Source of the DNA: JASHPR01 sp963842355
Lineage (GTDB): Bacteria; Actinomycetota; Actinomycetes; Streptosporangiales; Streptosporangiaceae
NCBI GenBank assembly: GCA_963842355.1
Contig: CAWJGC010000010.1
Span: forward strand, 62,001-126,000
DNA: 64,000 nt
Direction of reading: 5' to 3'
The translations under genes and the position numbers were made by a program. Under the pieces are notes generated by a model. That model was not told the DNA's origin and did no database searches. It was given only the letters and a program-made list of their open reading frames with translations. Shown here piece after piece: positions 16,350 through 24,186 of this stretch (position 1 is the stretch's first letter; each line of letters starts with the position of its first letter).

Positions 16350-18077
16350 ATGCTCCCGACCGTGGCCGAGATCCTGGCCCTCGAGCCGCTGCGACGCGGC
16401 GCGCCGCGGGTGGTCGCCGCCGCCGACCGCCTGGACGCGCCGGTGCGCTGGGTGCACGTGATCGAGCTCGCCGAGGCCGCGCATCTGCTCCGCGGCGGCG
16501 AGCTCGTCCTGTCCACCGGCATCGCGCTGCCCGGTGACCCGGCCGGCCTGGCCCGCTACGTGGCCGACCTGGCCTCGGTCGGGGTGAGCGCGCTCGCCGT
16601 CGAGCTGGGCTCCCGGTACGCGCGCAGCCTGCCCGACGCCCTGGTATCCGCGGCGGCCGGTCACCGGCTGCCCCTGATCGTGCTGCGGCGGGAGACCCAT
16701 TTCATCGAGATCACCGAGGCCGTGCACGCGCGCATCATCGACACCCAGCTCGAGGAGTTGCGCGCGTCCGAGCGCCTGCACCAGGTGTTCACCGATCTCG
16801 CGGTGTCGGGTGCCCCGGCCGACGAGATCGTCCGTCAGGCTGCGACCCTGTCCGGCTGCGCGGTGATCCTCGAGAACGTGGCGCACCAGGTCCTCGCGTG
16901 CGAGCCCGCCGGCCAGGACGCCGCGCGGCTGCTGGCCGGGTTCGCGGCCAGGTCCCGGGTGGTGGCCCCGCCCGGGAGGACCGGTTACGACCGCGCGTCG
17001 GGCTGGCTGGTCACGGTGGTCGGCGCGCGCGGCGAGGACTGGGGCCGGCTGATCATGGTACGCGACCGCGCGCCCGACCCCCGCGATGTGACGCTGGTCG
17101 AGCGCGCGGCGACCACCCTCGCGCTCGGCCGGCTGCTCGAGCACGAGCGGGAGAGCCTGGAGCGGCAGGCGCACCGGACGATCCTCGGCGCGTTCCTCGG
17201 CCACGGGTACGCCAGCCCCGCCGAGGCCGAGGCCCGGGCCCGCGCCCTCGGCGTGCCGGTCACCGGGCGGCGGCTGCTGTTCGTGGTGATCAGGCTGGCC
17301 CGCGCGGCGGCCTCCGGGGGGCACGGCGCCGGAGCCGGGCTCGAGGCCCACGCCCGCGCGCTCCGGGTGGCCGACGAGACCGCGGCGGCCTGCCGCGGCG
17401 AGCGGGTTCCCGCGCTGGTCGGGTCGCTGGACGACACCCGGGTCGGGGTCCTGCTCGCGCTGCCGCCGCGGGCGGATCCGGACGCGGTGCTCGGCCGCCT
17501 GGCCGGCGAGCTGCGCAGGCGGCTCGGCGCCGACGACGTGATCGGCGCCGGGTCGGCGGTGGACTCCGTGCTGGACGTGCAGCGCTCGTTCCTGGAGGCC
17601 GAGCAGGCCGCGGAGGTGGCCGGGATGGCGGCCCGGGACGGGTCGGGGCTGCGCGGCGGCAGCGGGCTGGCCTTCTACCGGCTGCCGGACCTGCGGCTGC
17701 GCGGCCTGCTGCACCTGCTCAGGGACGACCCGCGGGTGCAGGCGTTCGCCGAGCGGGAACTCGGGCCGCTGCTGCGTCATGACGACGCCGCCGGCGGCCA
17801 TCTGGTCGCCGCGCTCACGGCCTACCTCGAGGCCGGCGGCAACAAGGCCGAGGCGGCCAAGCGGGCGCACCTGGCCCGGCCGACCCTCTACGAGCGGCTG
17901 CGGCGGGTAGAGGAGGTGCTCGGGGTCAGCCTCGACTCCGCGCAGTCACGCACCTCGCTGCACGTCGCGGTGCTCGCCCAGGCCGTGCTGGCCCAGGCCG
18001 TTCAAGTCCAGGACGGCCAAGCCCAGGCTGGGCAAGCCCAGGGCTATACGGGATGGGTGTCGGGGCCGACGACGTAG
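16350..18077 (+). CDS. PucR-family transcriptional regulator
   Basis: The 575-residue protein starts MLPTVAEILALEPLRRGAPR, the N-terminal PucR domain (residues 1-125). A GGDEF-like middle region follows, and the C-terminal PucR helix-turn-helix is near residues 490-545 (AYLEAGGNKAEAAKRAHLAR then PTLYERLRRVEEVLG). PucR proteins sense purine or amine metabolites and control catabolic genes; divergence from mmsA makes that operon the likely target. The ATG has GGAGGG 9 bases upstream. The last 30 residues are a low-complexity Q/A/V repeat (LAQAVLAQAV, GQAQAGQAQG) that most family members lack. Confidence 0.9.
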   Translation: MLPTVAEILALEPLRRGAPRVVAAADRLDAPVRWVHVIELAEAAHLLRGGELVLSTGIALPGDPAGLARYVADLASVGVSALAVELGSRYARSLPDALVSAAAGHRLPLIVLRRETHFIEITEAVHARIIDTQLEELRASERLHQVFTDLAVSGAPADEIVRQAATLSGCAVILENVAHQVLACEPAGQDAARLLAGFAARSRVVAPPGRTGYDRASGWLVTVVGARGEDWGRLIMVRDRAPDPRDVTLVERAATTLALGRLLEHERESLERQAHRTILGAFLGHGYASPAEAEARARALGVPVTGRRLLFVVIRLARAAASGGHGAGAGLEAHARALRVADETAAACRGERVPALVGSLDDTRVGVLLALPPRADPDAVLGRLAGELRRRLGADDVIGAGSAVDSVLDVQRSFLEAEQAAEVAGMAARDGSGLRGGSGLAFYRLPDLRLRGLLHLLRDDPRVQAFAERELGPLLRHDDAAGGHLVAALTAYLEAGGNKAEAAKRAHLARPTLYERLRRVEEVLGVSLDSAQSRTSLHVAVLAQAVLAQAVQVQDGQAQAGQAQGYTGWVSGPTT

Positions 18078-18110
18078 GCCCGGCGGTCAGGTAAGCCGGT
18101 TCCCGCCGCC

Positions 18111-18171
18111 GGCGAAGCCGGCGATGAATGTGAGTCTGCTGTACACGGGTGTACACCAACGTCGCATTCAC
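18111..18171 (+). repeat. 61-bp palindromic dispersed element, copy 1
   Basis: This element matches 43004-43064 in reverse orientation. The first 20 bases (GGCGAAGCCGGCGATGAATG) are identical in the two copies, the core TGYACACGGGTGTACACC matches at all but one base, and the right end ends CRCAT. In this copy the core TGTACAC-GG-GTGTACA is a perfect inverted repeat, and outer arms GAATGyGA/TCGCATTC can also pair, so the whole element can fold as a long imperfect hairpin. It lies between the convergent PucR and vapC genes. It may be a REP/MITE-like element or a transcript-end structure. No flanking target duplication was seen. Confidence 0.7.
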
Positions 18172-18218
18172 GGGGCGGGGATGCCGCGGTCTCCACCGGA
18201 GTGCTGCTTGAACTGGCG

Positions 18219-18656
18219 TCAACCCCCGGCCGGCGCCGACTGAGGGCGCATCACGGTGATGTCCGTCGCGGCGAAATCGTCGCCGGTGCATAGCACGGGG
18301 TACCCGGTTCGCTCGGCAAGCGAGTAAGTGAAGCAGTCGCCGAAATTGAGCCCGGCCGGATGCCGCCCCTGGCCGTATCGCCGCCAGCCGCTCATCGCGC
18401 GGGCGGCCAGGTCCGCGTCAACGGGGACGATGTCGATCTTTGCGTCACGGAGAAACCGGTCGACAACGTCCTGCCCGGCAGGCCAGAGCCGGGCCTCGAT
18501 AACAATGCCCAGCTCGACGCGGATGGCGGCTGGCATCAGCCGGGTAAGGGCGTCCTCGAGGTGCCCGGCAAGTTCTTCGCTCCCAGGCTCGCCGAGGATG
18601 ACCGCCACGGCCGCCGACGTATCGACGACAAGGCTGGTGCGCACAGGTTCCGTCAA
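18219..18656 (-). CDS. vapC: VapC-type PIN-domain toxin
   Basis: The 145-residue PIN-domain protein has the acidic RNase site: aspartate in LVVDTSAAVAV (residue 12), glutamate in IRVELGIVIE, and aspartates in NFGDCFTYSLA and TGDDFAATD. VapC toxins cleave RNA such as initiator tRNA or the sarcin-ricin loop. The start is a TTG that overlaps the antitoxin stop by 4 bp (TTGA), a rare start that would keep toxin output below that of the antitoxin. A GTG four codons further in is the alternative. It forms a two-gene module with vapB. Confidence 0.9.
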   Translation of the reverse strand: MTEPVRTSLVVDTSAAVAVILGEPGSEELAGHLEDALTRLMPAAIRVELGIVIEARLWPAGQDVVDRFLRDAKIDIVPVDADLAARAMSGWRRYGQGRHPAGLNFGDCFTYSLAERTGYPVLCTGDDFAATDITVMRPQSAPAGG

Positions 18657-18904
18657 CGCGGCAGGCCCGTGTCGTCATAGCCGATGATCTCCTCGGGGGT
18701 CCTGTCGTCGGTGACCCGCAGGGCCGCCACGTCGGCAGCCAAGCGCATCAGGCGCGTTCTCATGCTGGCCCCGTGCCTGGCGTGCGCACGGTCGAGCCGC
18801 TCCCGAAGCGCGATCTCGACAGCCTCCGTCAACGTCTCACCTGTCTCGGCAACCAGTTCCCTGGCCAGCCGGTCCGCCTCGTCGCTCTTGATGCTCAACG
18901 CCAT
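18653..18904 (-). CDS. vapB: VapB-type antitoxin (Rv0623-like)
   Basis: This 83-residue protein begins MALSIKSDEADRLARELVAE, the ribbon-helix-helix-type N-terminus of the PSK-family VapB group, with TGETLTEAVEIALRERLDRA as its DNA-binding helices. The acidic C-terminus (TPEEIIGYDDTGLP) is the usual toxin-binding tail. It would neutralise VapC and repress the shared promoter. The start lies in a short AT-richer stretch with AGAAGT just upstream. Position and 4-bp overlap with vapC define the module. Confidence 0.9.
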   Translation of the reverse strand: MALSIKSDEADRLARELVAETGETLTEAVEIALRERLDRAHARHGASMRTRLMRLAADVAALRVTDDRTPEEIIGYDDTGLPR

Positions 18905-18936
18905 GGAAGAAGTATAGATTCATCGGCAGACTTCTA

Positions 18937-19740
18937 CTATGGCATCGCGCCGGGCAGGGTGAACTCGCCGCCCAGGCAGGCCAGGACCGGGTCGTCCGGG
19001 TCGGGAGGGCCGTGGGCGGCGATGACCTCGGCCGCGTACGCCTCCGCGTCGTCGCGGGGCTCGTAGCCGAGGGCTCGCGCCTCGTCGAGCGAGACCCAGC
19101 CGCCCCGGGTGTTCGCCGACACGCCGAAGATCACGCGAAACCCCGGGCGCGGCGCCGACAGGCAGGCCTCGAACAGCCGCCCGGCGTCGTCCGGGGACAG
19201 CCACGTAGACAGCGAGCGCACGGTCTGCGGGCGCTCGGCGCAGGTCAGGATCCTGATGCAGATCGCGTCCAGGCCGTGCCGGTGGTGGTAGAGGGCGGCC
19301 AGTGCCTCGCCCGCCACCTTGGACACGCCGTAGTGCGTGTCCGGCGCCGGGAACGCGTAGTCCGGGACCGGCCACGAGGACCGGGGACTGAATCCGACCG
19401 CGTGGTTCGACGAGGCGTACACCAGGCGGCCGACCCCGGCCCGGCGGGCCGCCTCGAACACCGCGTAGGTGCCGTCGATGTTGACCTCGCGGATCTGGTT
19501 CCACGGCGCCTCGCCCGGGATGCCGGCCAGGTGAATCACGGCGTCGGCGTCCCGGCAGGCCGCGGTCACGGCCCCGAGGTCGGTGATCGAGGCCGTGACG
19601 GCCTCCTCGCCCGGCCCGGCGGTCAGCGGGGCCGTGTCGAGCAGGCGCAGCGTGCGGCCCGGCCGGGCCAGGCGGGGACGCAGCATCGAACCGATCTGGC
19701 CCGCCGCGCCGGTGATGAGGACGATCGGCATGGCTGTCAC
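18937..19740 (-). CDS. udh: Uronate dehydrogenase
   Basis: This 267-residue short-chain dehydrogenase/epimerase-fold protein has the NAD-binding motif LITGAAGQIGSML, the core VIHLAGIPGEAPW, the catalytic YGVSK (Tyr about 140, Lys about 144), and the SSNHAVGF segment diagnostic of uronate dehydrogenases. It oxidises D-glucuronate or D-galacturonate to the aldarolactone with NAD. It is last in an operon after an IlvD/EDD dehydratase, a dehydratase fragment and a GntR regulator, which supports a role in oxidative uronate catabolism. ATG at 19740 or 19731 are both possible starts. Confidence 0.9.
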   Translation of the reverse strand: MTAMPIVLITGAAGQIGSMLRPRLARPGRTLRLLDTAPLTAGPGEEAVTASITDLGAVTAACRDADAVIHLAGIPGEAPWNQIREVNIDGTYAVFEAARRAGVGRLVYASSNHAVGFSPRSSWPVPDYAFPAPDTHYGVSKVAGEALAALYHHRHGLDAICIRILTCAERPQTVRSLSTWLSPDDAGRLFEACLSAPRPGFRVIFGVSANTRGGWVSLDEARALGYEPRDDAEAYAAEVIAAHGPPDPDDPVLACLGGEFTLPGAMP

Positions 19741-19803
19741 CGTAGTGCCTGCCCGGCCTCCGCCCGGGCGGGGACCGGGCCTGGCCGCGGCGGTCAGCGG
19801 CGG

Positions 19804-21579
19804 TCAGCGGGGGTCGGGCTCGGGCGTGACGCCGGGCCGGGCCAGGAAGTCGAAGTCGCAGCCCTGGTCGGCCTGGGTGACGTGATCGCGGTACAGCGCC
19901 CCGTAGCCGCGCTGGTACGCCGGCGCAGGCGGCTGCCACGCGGCGCGGCGGCGGGCCAGTTCCTCCTCGGTGACCTCCAGGCGCAGCGCCCGGGCCGGGA
20001 CGTCGAGGGTCACCGGGTCGCCCGAGCGCACCAGGGCCAGCGGTCCCCCGGCCGCTGACTCGGGAGACACGTGCAGGACGCAGGCTCCGTAACTGGTCCC
20101 GCTCATCCGTGCGTCGGAGATCCGCACCATGTCCCTGACCCCGGCGGCCAGCAGGTGCCGGGGAATCGGCAGCATTCCGTACTCCGGCATGCCGGGGCCG
20201 CCGAGCGGGCCGGCGCCGCGCAGCACGAGCACCGAGTCGGCGGTGATGCCCAGCGACGGGTCGTCGATGTGTTCCCGTATCTGCCGGTAGCCGTCGAATA
20301 CGACCGCGGGGCCGGTGTGCGTGACCAGCCTGGGGTCCGCGGCGATGTGCTTGATCACGGCCCCGCCCGGAGCGAGGTTGCCGCGCAGCACCGCGACGCC
20401 GCCCTCCGCGGACAGGGCGCGCTCCGGCGGGCGGATGACGTCGTCATCGTGCACGGCGGCACCGCTCAGGCCCTCGCCGAAGGTGGTCCCGGCCACGGTC
20501 GGGCGGCCGGGATGCAGGGCCCCGGGGACCCGGGCGAGCTGGCCGAGCAGCGCGGGCAGGCCGCCTGCGTAGTAGAAGTCCTCCATCAGGTAGGAGCCGC
20601 CCGGCCGGATGTTCGCCAGGACCGGGACCCGCCGGGCCACCGCGTCGAAGTCATCCAGGGTGAGCGGCACGCCGCAGCGCCCGGCCATCGCGATGAGGTG
20701 GATCAGCGCGTTGGTCGAGCCGCCGAGCGCCAGCACGGTCGCGACCGCGTCCTCGAAGGCCTCCCGGGTGAGGATCTGCCCGGGCGTGAGGTTCTCCCAG
20801 ACCATCTCGACGATCCGGCGGCCGCTGGCCGAGGCCATCCGGTAGTGCGCCGAGTCGACCGCGGGGATGGAGGCGGCACCCGGCAGGGTCATGCCGAGCG
20901 CCTCGGCCGCCGAGGTCATGGTCGACGCGGTGCCCATCGTCATGCAGTGCCCGGGCGAGCGGGCGATCCCGGCTTCGAGCTCGGACAGCTCGCAGTCGCC
21001 GATCAGCCCCGCCCGGTAGTCGTCCCAGTACTTCCACAGGTCGGTGCCGCTGCCCAGCGGCGCGCCGCGGAAGTTGCCGCGCAGCATCGGCCCGGCGGGC
21101 ACGAAGATCGCGGGGATGCCGGCGCTGGCCGCGCCCATGAGCAGCGCCGGGGTGGTCTTGTCGCAGCCGCCCATGAGGACCGCGCCGTCGACCGGGTAGG
21201 ACCGCAGCAGCTCCTCGGTCTCCATCGCGAGCAGGTTGCGGTAGAGCATCGGGGTCGGCTTCTGGAATGTCTCCGAGAGCGTGGCGACGGGGAACTCCAG
21301 CGGGAACCCGCCGGCCTGCAGTACCCCGCGCCGGACCTGTTCGGCCCGCTCGCGCAGGTGCATGTGGCAGGGGTTGATCTCGGCCCAGGTGTTCAGGATC
21401 GCGATGAACGGCTGGCCCAGGTGATCAGCCGCGCCGACGCCGAGCTGGCGCAGCCGTGACCGGTGGCTGACCGCGCGCATCCCGCCGCTGTCACCTCCCG
21501 CCCCCGCGGGCCCCTCGCCGAACCACCGGGAGCTGCGCAGCTCCCGCGGCGCCCTGGCCCGCTGCGGCGCCCCGGTCAC
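19804..21579 (-). CDS. IlvD/EDD-family sugar-acid dehydratase
   Basis: This 591-residue dehydratase begins with the LRSSRWFGEG segment typical of the sugar-acid (arabinonate/xylonate) branch rather than true IlvD. Iron-sulfur cysteines are in GGCDKTTPALLMG and SPGHCMTMGTASTM, and INPCHMHLRERA is also conserved. DARMSGTSYGACVLHVSPE near the C-terminus holds the catalytic region. It would remove water from a C5 or C6 aldonate or aldarate to give a 2-keto-3-deoxy acid. Operon context with udh points to an aldarate or its lactone-derived acid. The GTG at 21579 is preceded by GGGAA and starts just before the conserved N-terminus; upstream in-frame sequence overlaps another gene. Confidence 0.85.
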   Translation of the reverse strand: MTGAPQRARAPRELRSSRWFGEGPAGAGGDSGGMRAVSHRSRLRQLGVGAADHLGQPFIAILNTWAEINPCHMHLRERAEQVRRGVLQAGGFPLEFPVATLSETFQKPTPMLYRNLLAMETEELLRSYPVDGAVLMGGCDKTTPALLMGAASAGIPAIFVPAGPMLRGNFRGAPLGSGTDLWKYWDDYRAGLIGDCELSELEAGIARSPGHCMTMGTASTMTSAAEALGMTLPGAASIPAVDSAHYRMASASGRRIVEMVWENLTPGQILTREAFEDAVATVLALGGSTNALIHLIAMAGRCGVPLTLDDFDAVARRVPVLANIRPGGSYLMEDFYYAGGLPALLGQLARVPGALHPGRPTVAGTTFGEGLSGAAVHDDDVIRPPERALSAEGGVAVLRGNLAPGGAVIKHIAADPRLVTHTGPAVVFDGYRQIREHIDDPSLGITADSVLVLRGAGPLGGPGMPEYGMLPIPRHLLAAGVRDMVRISDARMSGTSYGACVLHVSPESAAGGPLALVRSGDPVTLDVPARALRLEVTEEELARRRAAWQPPAPAYQRGYGALYRDHVTQADQGCDFDFLARPGVTPEPDPR

Positions 21580-21622
21580 GGTGCTTCCCGTTCCCCTGCG
21601 GGGCGCCGGAAGCCCCTTCGGC

Positions 21623-21859
21623 TCACGACGGCTCCCCCGTACCGCGCAGGTCCCAGGACGCGAGGATCGCGGCGATCCGCGCGCGGGCCGGCTCGGGCAG
21701 GACCCGGCTGGGCGGCCGCACCGCCCGGTCGCACAGGCCGAGCTGGGCCAGCGCCTCCTTGACCACGCTGACGTTGTCGGCCGACGAGTCGGCGCCGCGC
21801 AGTTCCTCGAACGGCCGGACCGTATCCCAGGTCCGCATCGCCGCGGCATCAAGACTCAC
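21623..21859 (-). pseudogene. C-terminal 78 residues of a DHDPS-family 5-dehydro-4-deoxyglucarate dehydratase
   Basis: The 78-residue product (WDTVRPFEELRGADSSADNV, then SVVKEALAQLGL and VRPPSRVLPEPARARIAAIL) matches only the last quarter of the dihydrodipicolinate-synthase superfamily, in the branch used for 2-keto-3-deoxy sugar acids. The TIM barrel with the Schiff-base lysine is missing. It still has a GTG start with AGGA 7 bases upstream and overlaps the GntR stop by 11 bp, so it may be translated. The simplest reading is an internal deletion that joined the GntR gene to the tail of the dehydratase. The enzyme activity must come from elsewhere or be lost. Confidence 0.7.
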
Positions 21860-22559
21860 GGGCGTTTCCTGCTCCTCCCACTCCCCCGGGGATATTCCCC
21901 TCTCCTCCCGCTCCGCCGCCGAAGTGCCGGGCGGCGAAGGTGCTGATGTGCCCGCCGAGCAGCCGGGCGGCCTGCTCGGCGTCACCCGCCGCCGCGGCCC
22001 GCAGGATCGCGCGATGCTCCCGCGCCTCCTGCGGCCAGGACGGTTCCTGCTGCCATCCCGCCGCCGATACCAGCGCCGTCTGGTCCCGCAGGTCGTCCAG
22101 GGCCCGGACCAGCAGCGGGTTGCCGCAGTCCCGGTACAGCGCGCGATGGAAGTCGCGGTTGGCCAGGCTCCGCTCGGCCTCGCCGGGCGAGGCATCGGCG
22201 CGGTCGAGCGCCAGCCGCGCGGCCTCGAACCCGTCCCGGCTCGCGGAGCGGCGCGCTGAACGGCGCACGGCCTCGGGCTCCAGCAGCAGCCGCAGGTCGT
22301 AGACGGCGCGCGCGGTCTCGCCGTCGATGACCCGCACGGCCGCCCCCCGGTACGGGCTCATCGTTACCAGGCCCGCGCCCGCCAGGGTCTTGAGCGCCTC
22401 CCGCACGGGCGTCTTGGAGCAGCCCAGCGCCTGCGCGAGTTCCGCCTCGACCAGGCTCTGGCCCGGCTTGAGCTCCCCGGCCAGGATCGCGCGCTTGATC
22501 GCGTCCAGCACGGCCGCCGTCCGCAGCGGGATCGAGCCGACGGACCGGGCCAGGAACAC
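21849..22559 (-). CDS. GntR-family regulator with FCD domain (FadR subfamily)
   Basis: The 236-residue protein has a winged helix at residues 14-78 (GELKPGQSLVEAELAQALGC then SKTPVREALKTLAGAGLV) and an all-helical FCD ligand domain at residues 90-215 (YDLRLLLEPEAVR, NRDFHRALYRDCGN, EHRAILRAAAAGD). FCD regulators bind small carboxylic acids. As first gene of the uronate operon it probably represses that operon until a sugar acid is present. The C-terminal 20 residues are a glycine-rich tail, which may be a product of the downstream deletion. An AT-rich inverted repeat 120 bp upstream is a candidate operator. Confidence 0.88.
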   Translation of the reverse strand: MFLARSVGSIPLRTAAVLDAIKRAILAGELKPGQSLVEAELAQALGCSKTPVREALKTLAGAGLVTMSPYRGAAVRVIDGETARAVYDLRLLLEPEAVRRSARRSASRDGFEAARLALDRADASPGEAERSLANRDFHRALYRDCGNPLLVRALDDLRDQTALVSAAGWQQEPSWPQEAREHRAILRAAAAGDAEQAARLLGGHISTFAARHFGGGAGGEGNIPGGVGGAGNARES

Positions 22560-22679
22560 CCGATCCGCCGGGGGAGGGTGGTGCCCTGCATAACCGATCA
22601 GCCACTCCTCCCGGCCGGCCCGGCCCGCCCCGGCCCTCGTCCGGCCGTTCGCCCGGGTGAACGGCGCCGGGGCGGTACG

Positions 22680-22704
22680 TTCATATATCGTATCTCATAT
22701 ATGA
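22680..22704. promoter_or_regulatory. AT-rich inverted repeat upstream of the uronate operon
   Basis: The sequence holds CATATAT (22682-22688) and CATATATG (22696-22703) around GTATCT and is about 75% AT in otherwise GC-rich DNA. FadR-type GntR proteins often bind AT-rich palindromes containing ATAT. It lies 120 bp upstream of the GntR start and is the most likely operator-promoter of the operon. A second perfect palindrome, AGCCTGCC-GG-GGCAGGCT, lies at 22718-22735. The rest of 22560-22875 shows no convincing gene. Confidence 0.5.
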
Positions 22705-22875
22705 CTTTCGCCGCCTTAGCCTGCCGGGGCAGGCTTATGCGGCTGGATGCTCCAGGTCGTAGAGATGCTCCGCTGATCGCTCGTATTATCCAGCCATGGG
22801 ACCCCGTTTCCCGCACAGGCGTAAGCCTGGACGGAAAATCCGGATGAACCGCCTATTCCTGCCCCGAGCGACACG

Positions 22876-23082
22876 ATGACCACCGGAGCGGAACGAACCG
22901 GCACGGGCGCCCCCCTAACCCGTCGCGACGGGCGTCACCGCAAGGGGCCCCGGCCGGGGGTCACGCACCGGAGCCCTGCCCCCGACGACGTGTTGCTGCC
23001 GTGCTGCGGCCGGCCGATGTCGGATGTGCGGGCCCAGGACCGGATCACCACCGATCCGGCGCAGGTCACCTGCCGGGGATGA
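22876..23082 (+). CDS. Small cysteine-containing protein (CCGRP...VTC), tentative
   Basis: The 68-residue frame ends LLPCCGRPMSDVRAQDRITT, then DPAQVTCRG. The paired cysteines plus a third near the C-terminus resemble small zinc-ribbon-like proteins seen in actinomycete genomes. The N-terminal half is basic and low in order. There is no strong ribosome site, and the 3' end overlaps the stop of the convergent DUF3040 gene by 17 bp, so this call rests only on the cysteine pattern. Confidence 0.35.
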   Translation: MTTGAERTGTGAPLTRRDGRHRKGPRPGVTHRSPAPDDVLLPCCGRPMSDVRAQDRITTDPAQVTCRG

Positions 23083-23425
23083 GCTCCTGGCCGCCCGGTC
23101 CGGGCCGGTGGTTCGCGCCGGGCTGCGCGGCGCACGCTGGGCCGGCCGGGCACCGGCTCGAGCCCGAGGACGCGGCGGCCATGATAAAGGTCGACGCCAG
23201 GGCCACCACGGCGAGCGCGCAGAACAACGTCGCCCCCAGCCAGGAGGGTCGCCTGGTGCCCCTCTGGTGCCGGGGACGGGCGGGCACCTGCTCGACTCCC
23301 GGCATCTGCTCACCGCGGCTGAGCCGGTTGAAGATGGCGAACTGCGATGTCAGGCGGGGGTCGGATGCCTGCACGGCATTCTCGATCTTCGCCAGGACTC
23401 TGATCTGGCTGGCTGGCAGTCCCAT
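23066..23425 (-). CDS. DUF3040 membrane protein
   Basis: The 119-residue protein starts MGLPASQIRVLAKIENAVQA then SDPRLTSQF, the DUF3040 N-terminal helix pair common in actinomycetes. A basic linker follows, then one transmembrane helix (LGATLFCALAVVALASTFIM, about residues 68-90), and a short tail with two cysteines. The ATG at 23425 is chosen because of the homology and GGAGG 5 bases upstream; upstream codons are unconserved. The function of the family is not known. It stands alone. Confidence 0.7.
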   Translation of the reverse strand: MGLPASQIRVLAKIENAVQASDPRLTSQFAIFNRLSRGEQMPGVEQVPARPRHQRGTRRPSWLGATLFCALAVVALASTFIMAAASSGSSRCPAGPACAAQPGANHRPGPGGQELIPGR

Positions 23426-23649
23426 CGCGACCTCCGGGTCCGGTGTGCGGGGCGACGGCCAGGACGCCTGCCGCACCTCCCATGCAACCGCGCGCCGGCC
23501 GACACCGCATCCCCCGTCCACGGGGTTCAGCATGAGACAGGGCTGGGCATCCATACAAGTGAATCAGTAGCTAAACTAACCTGTACCTGCGGATTCAGTT
23601 GACAGCGCCGGTGAGCGTGGCAGGATTGCCATGCGGAGGAGGCGATCGC

Positions 23650-24186
23650 ATGGCACATACGCCCGGGACACCACTGGCCCCCGGCAGCCGGCGGCGCAGT
23701 GATAGCGGGGCGCACCGCGGCAACGGGAGCGGGCAGGTCCGCGTCCTCCTCGACGACCTCTCCAAGGACATCATCGAGCAGCTGCAGCAGGACGGCCGGC
23801 GCTCGTACGCGGCGATCGGGAAGGCGGTCGGCCTGTCCGAGGCCGCGGTGCGCCAGCGGGTCCAGCGGCTGATCGACGGCGGGGCGATGCAGATCGTGGC
23901 CGTGACCGACCCGATGACGCTGGGCTTCCGCCGCCAGACCATGATCGGGGTCCGGTGCAGCGGGGACCTGGACCGGGTGGCTGACCACCTCGCGGCCATG
24001 CACGAGATCGACTATGTCGTGATCATCGCAGGCTCGTTCGATCTGCTGATCGAGGTCGTGTGCGAGGACGACGACCAGTTGCTGGAGATCCTCAGCCGGG
24101 TCCGCACGATCCCGAGCGTGACGGCCACCGAGACGTTCGTGTACCTGAAGCTACGCAAGCAGACCTACAGCTGGGGGACCAGATGA
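23650..24186 (+). CDS. Lrp/AsnC-family transcriptional regulator
   Basis: The 178-residue protein has a 30-residue disordered start, an AsnC-type HTH (LDDLSKDIIEQLQQDGRRSY through AVGLSEAAVRQRVQRLIDGG, residues 33-85), and a RAM ligand domain to the end (MIGVRCSGDLDRVADHL, YVVIIAGSFDLLIEVVC). It probably senses an amino acid or amine and controls the aminotransferase with which it overlaps by 4 bp (ATGA). The start has GGAGGAGG 7 bases upstream. Confidence 0.92.
   Translation: MAHTPGTPLAPGSRRRSDSGAHRGNGSGQVRVLLDDLSKDIIEQLQQDGRRSYAAIGKAVGLSEAAVRQRVQRLIDGGAMQIVAVTDPMTLGFRRQTMIGVRCSGDLDRVADHLAAMHEIDYVVIIAGSFDLLIEVVCEDDDQLLEILSRVRTIPSVTATETFVYLKLRKQTYSWGTR

Noticed and set aside
18111..18171. 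Attachment site (att) of an integrated element bounded by 18.1 and 43.0 kb
   Set aside because: The two copies are inverted relative to each other, no integrase or tRNA lies nearby, and the genes between are ordinary chromosomal functions.
20071..21459. 462-codon open frame antisense to the IlvD/EDD dehydratase
   Set aside because: High-GC shadow frame; the opposite strand encodes a complete, conserved enzyme, and this frame is Arg/Gly/His-rich without any recognisable domain.
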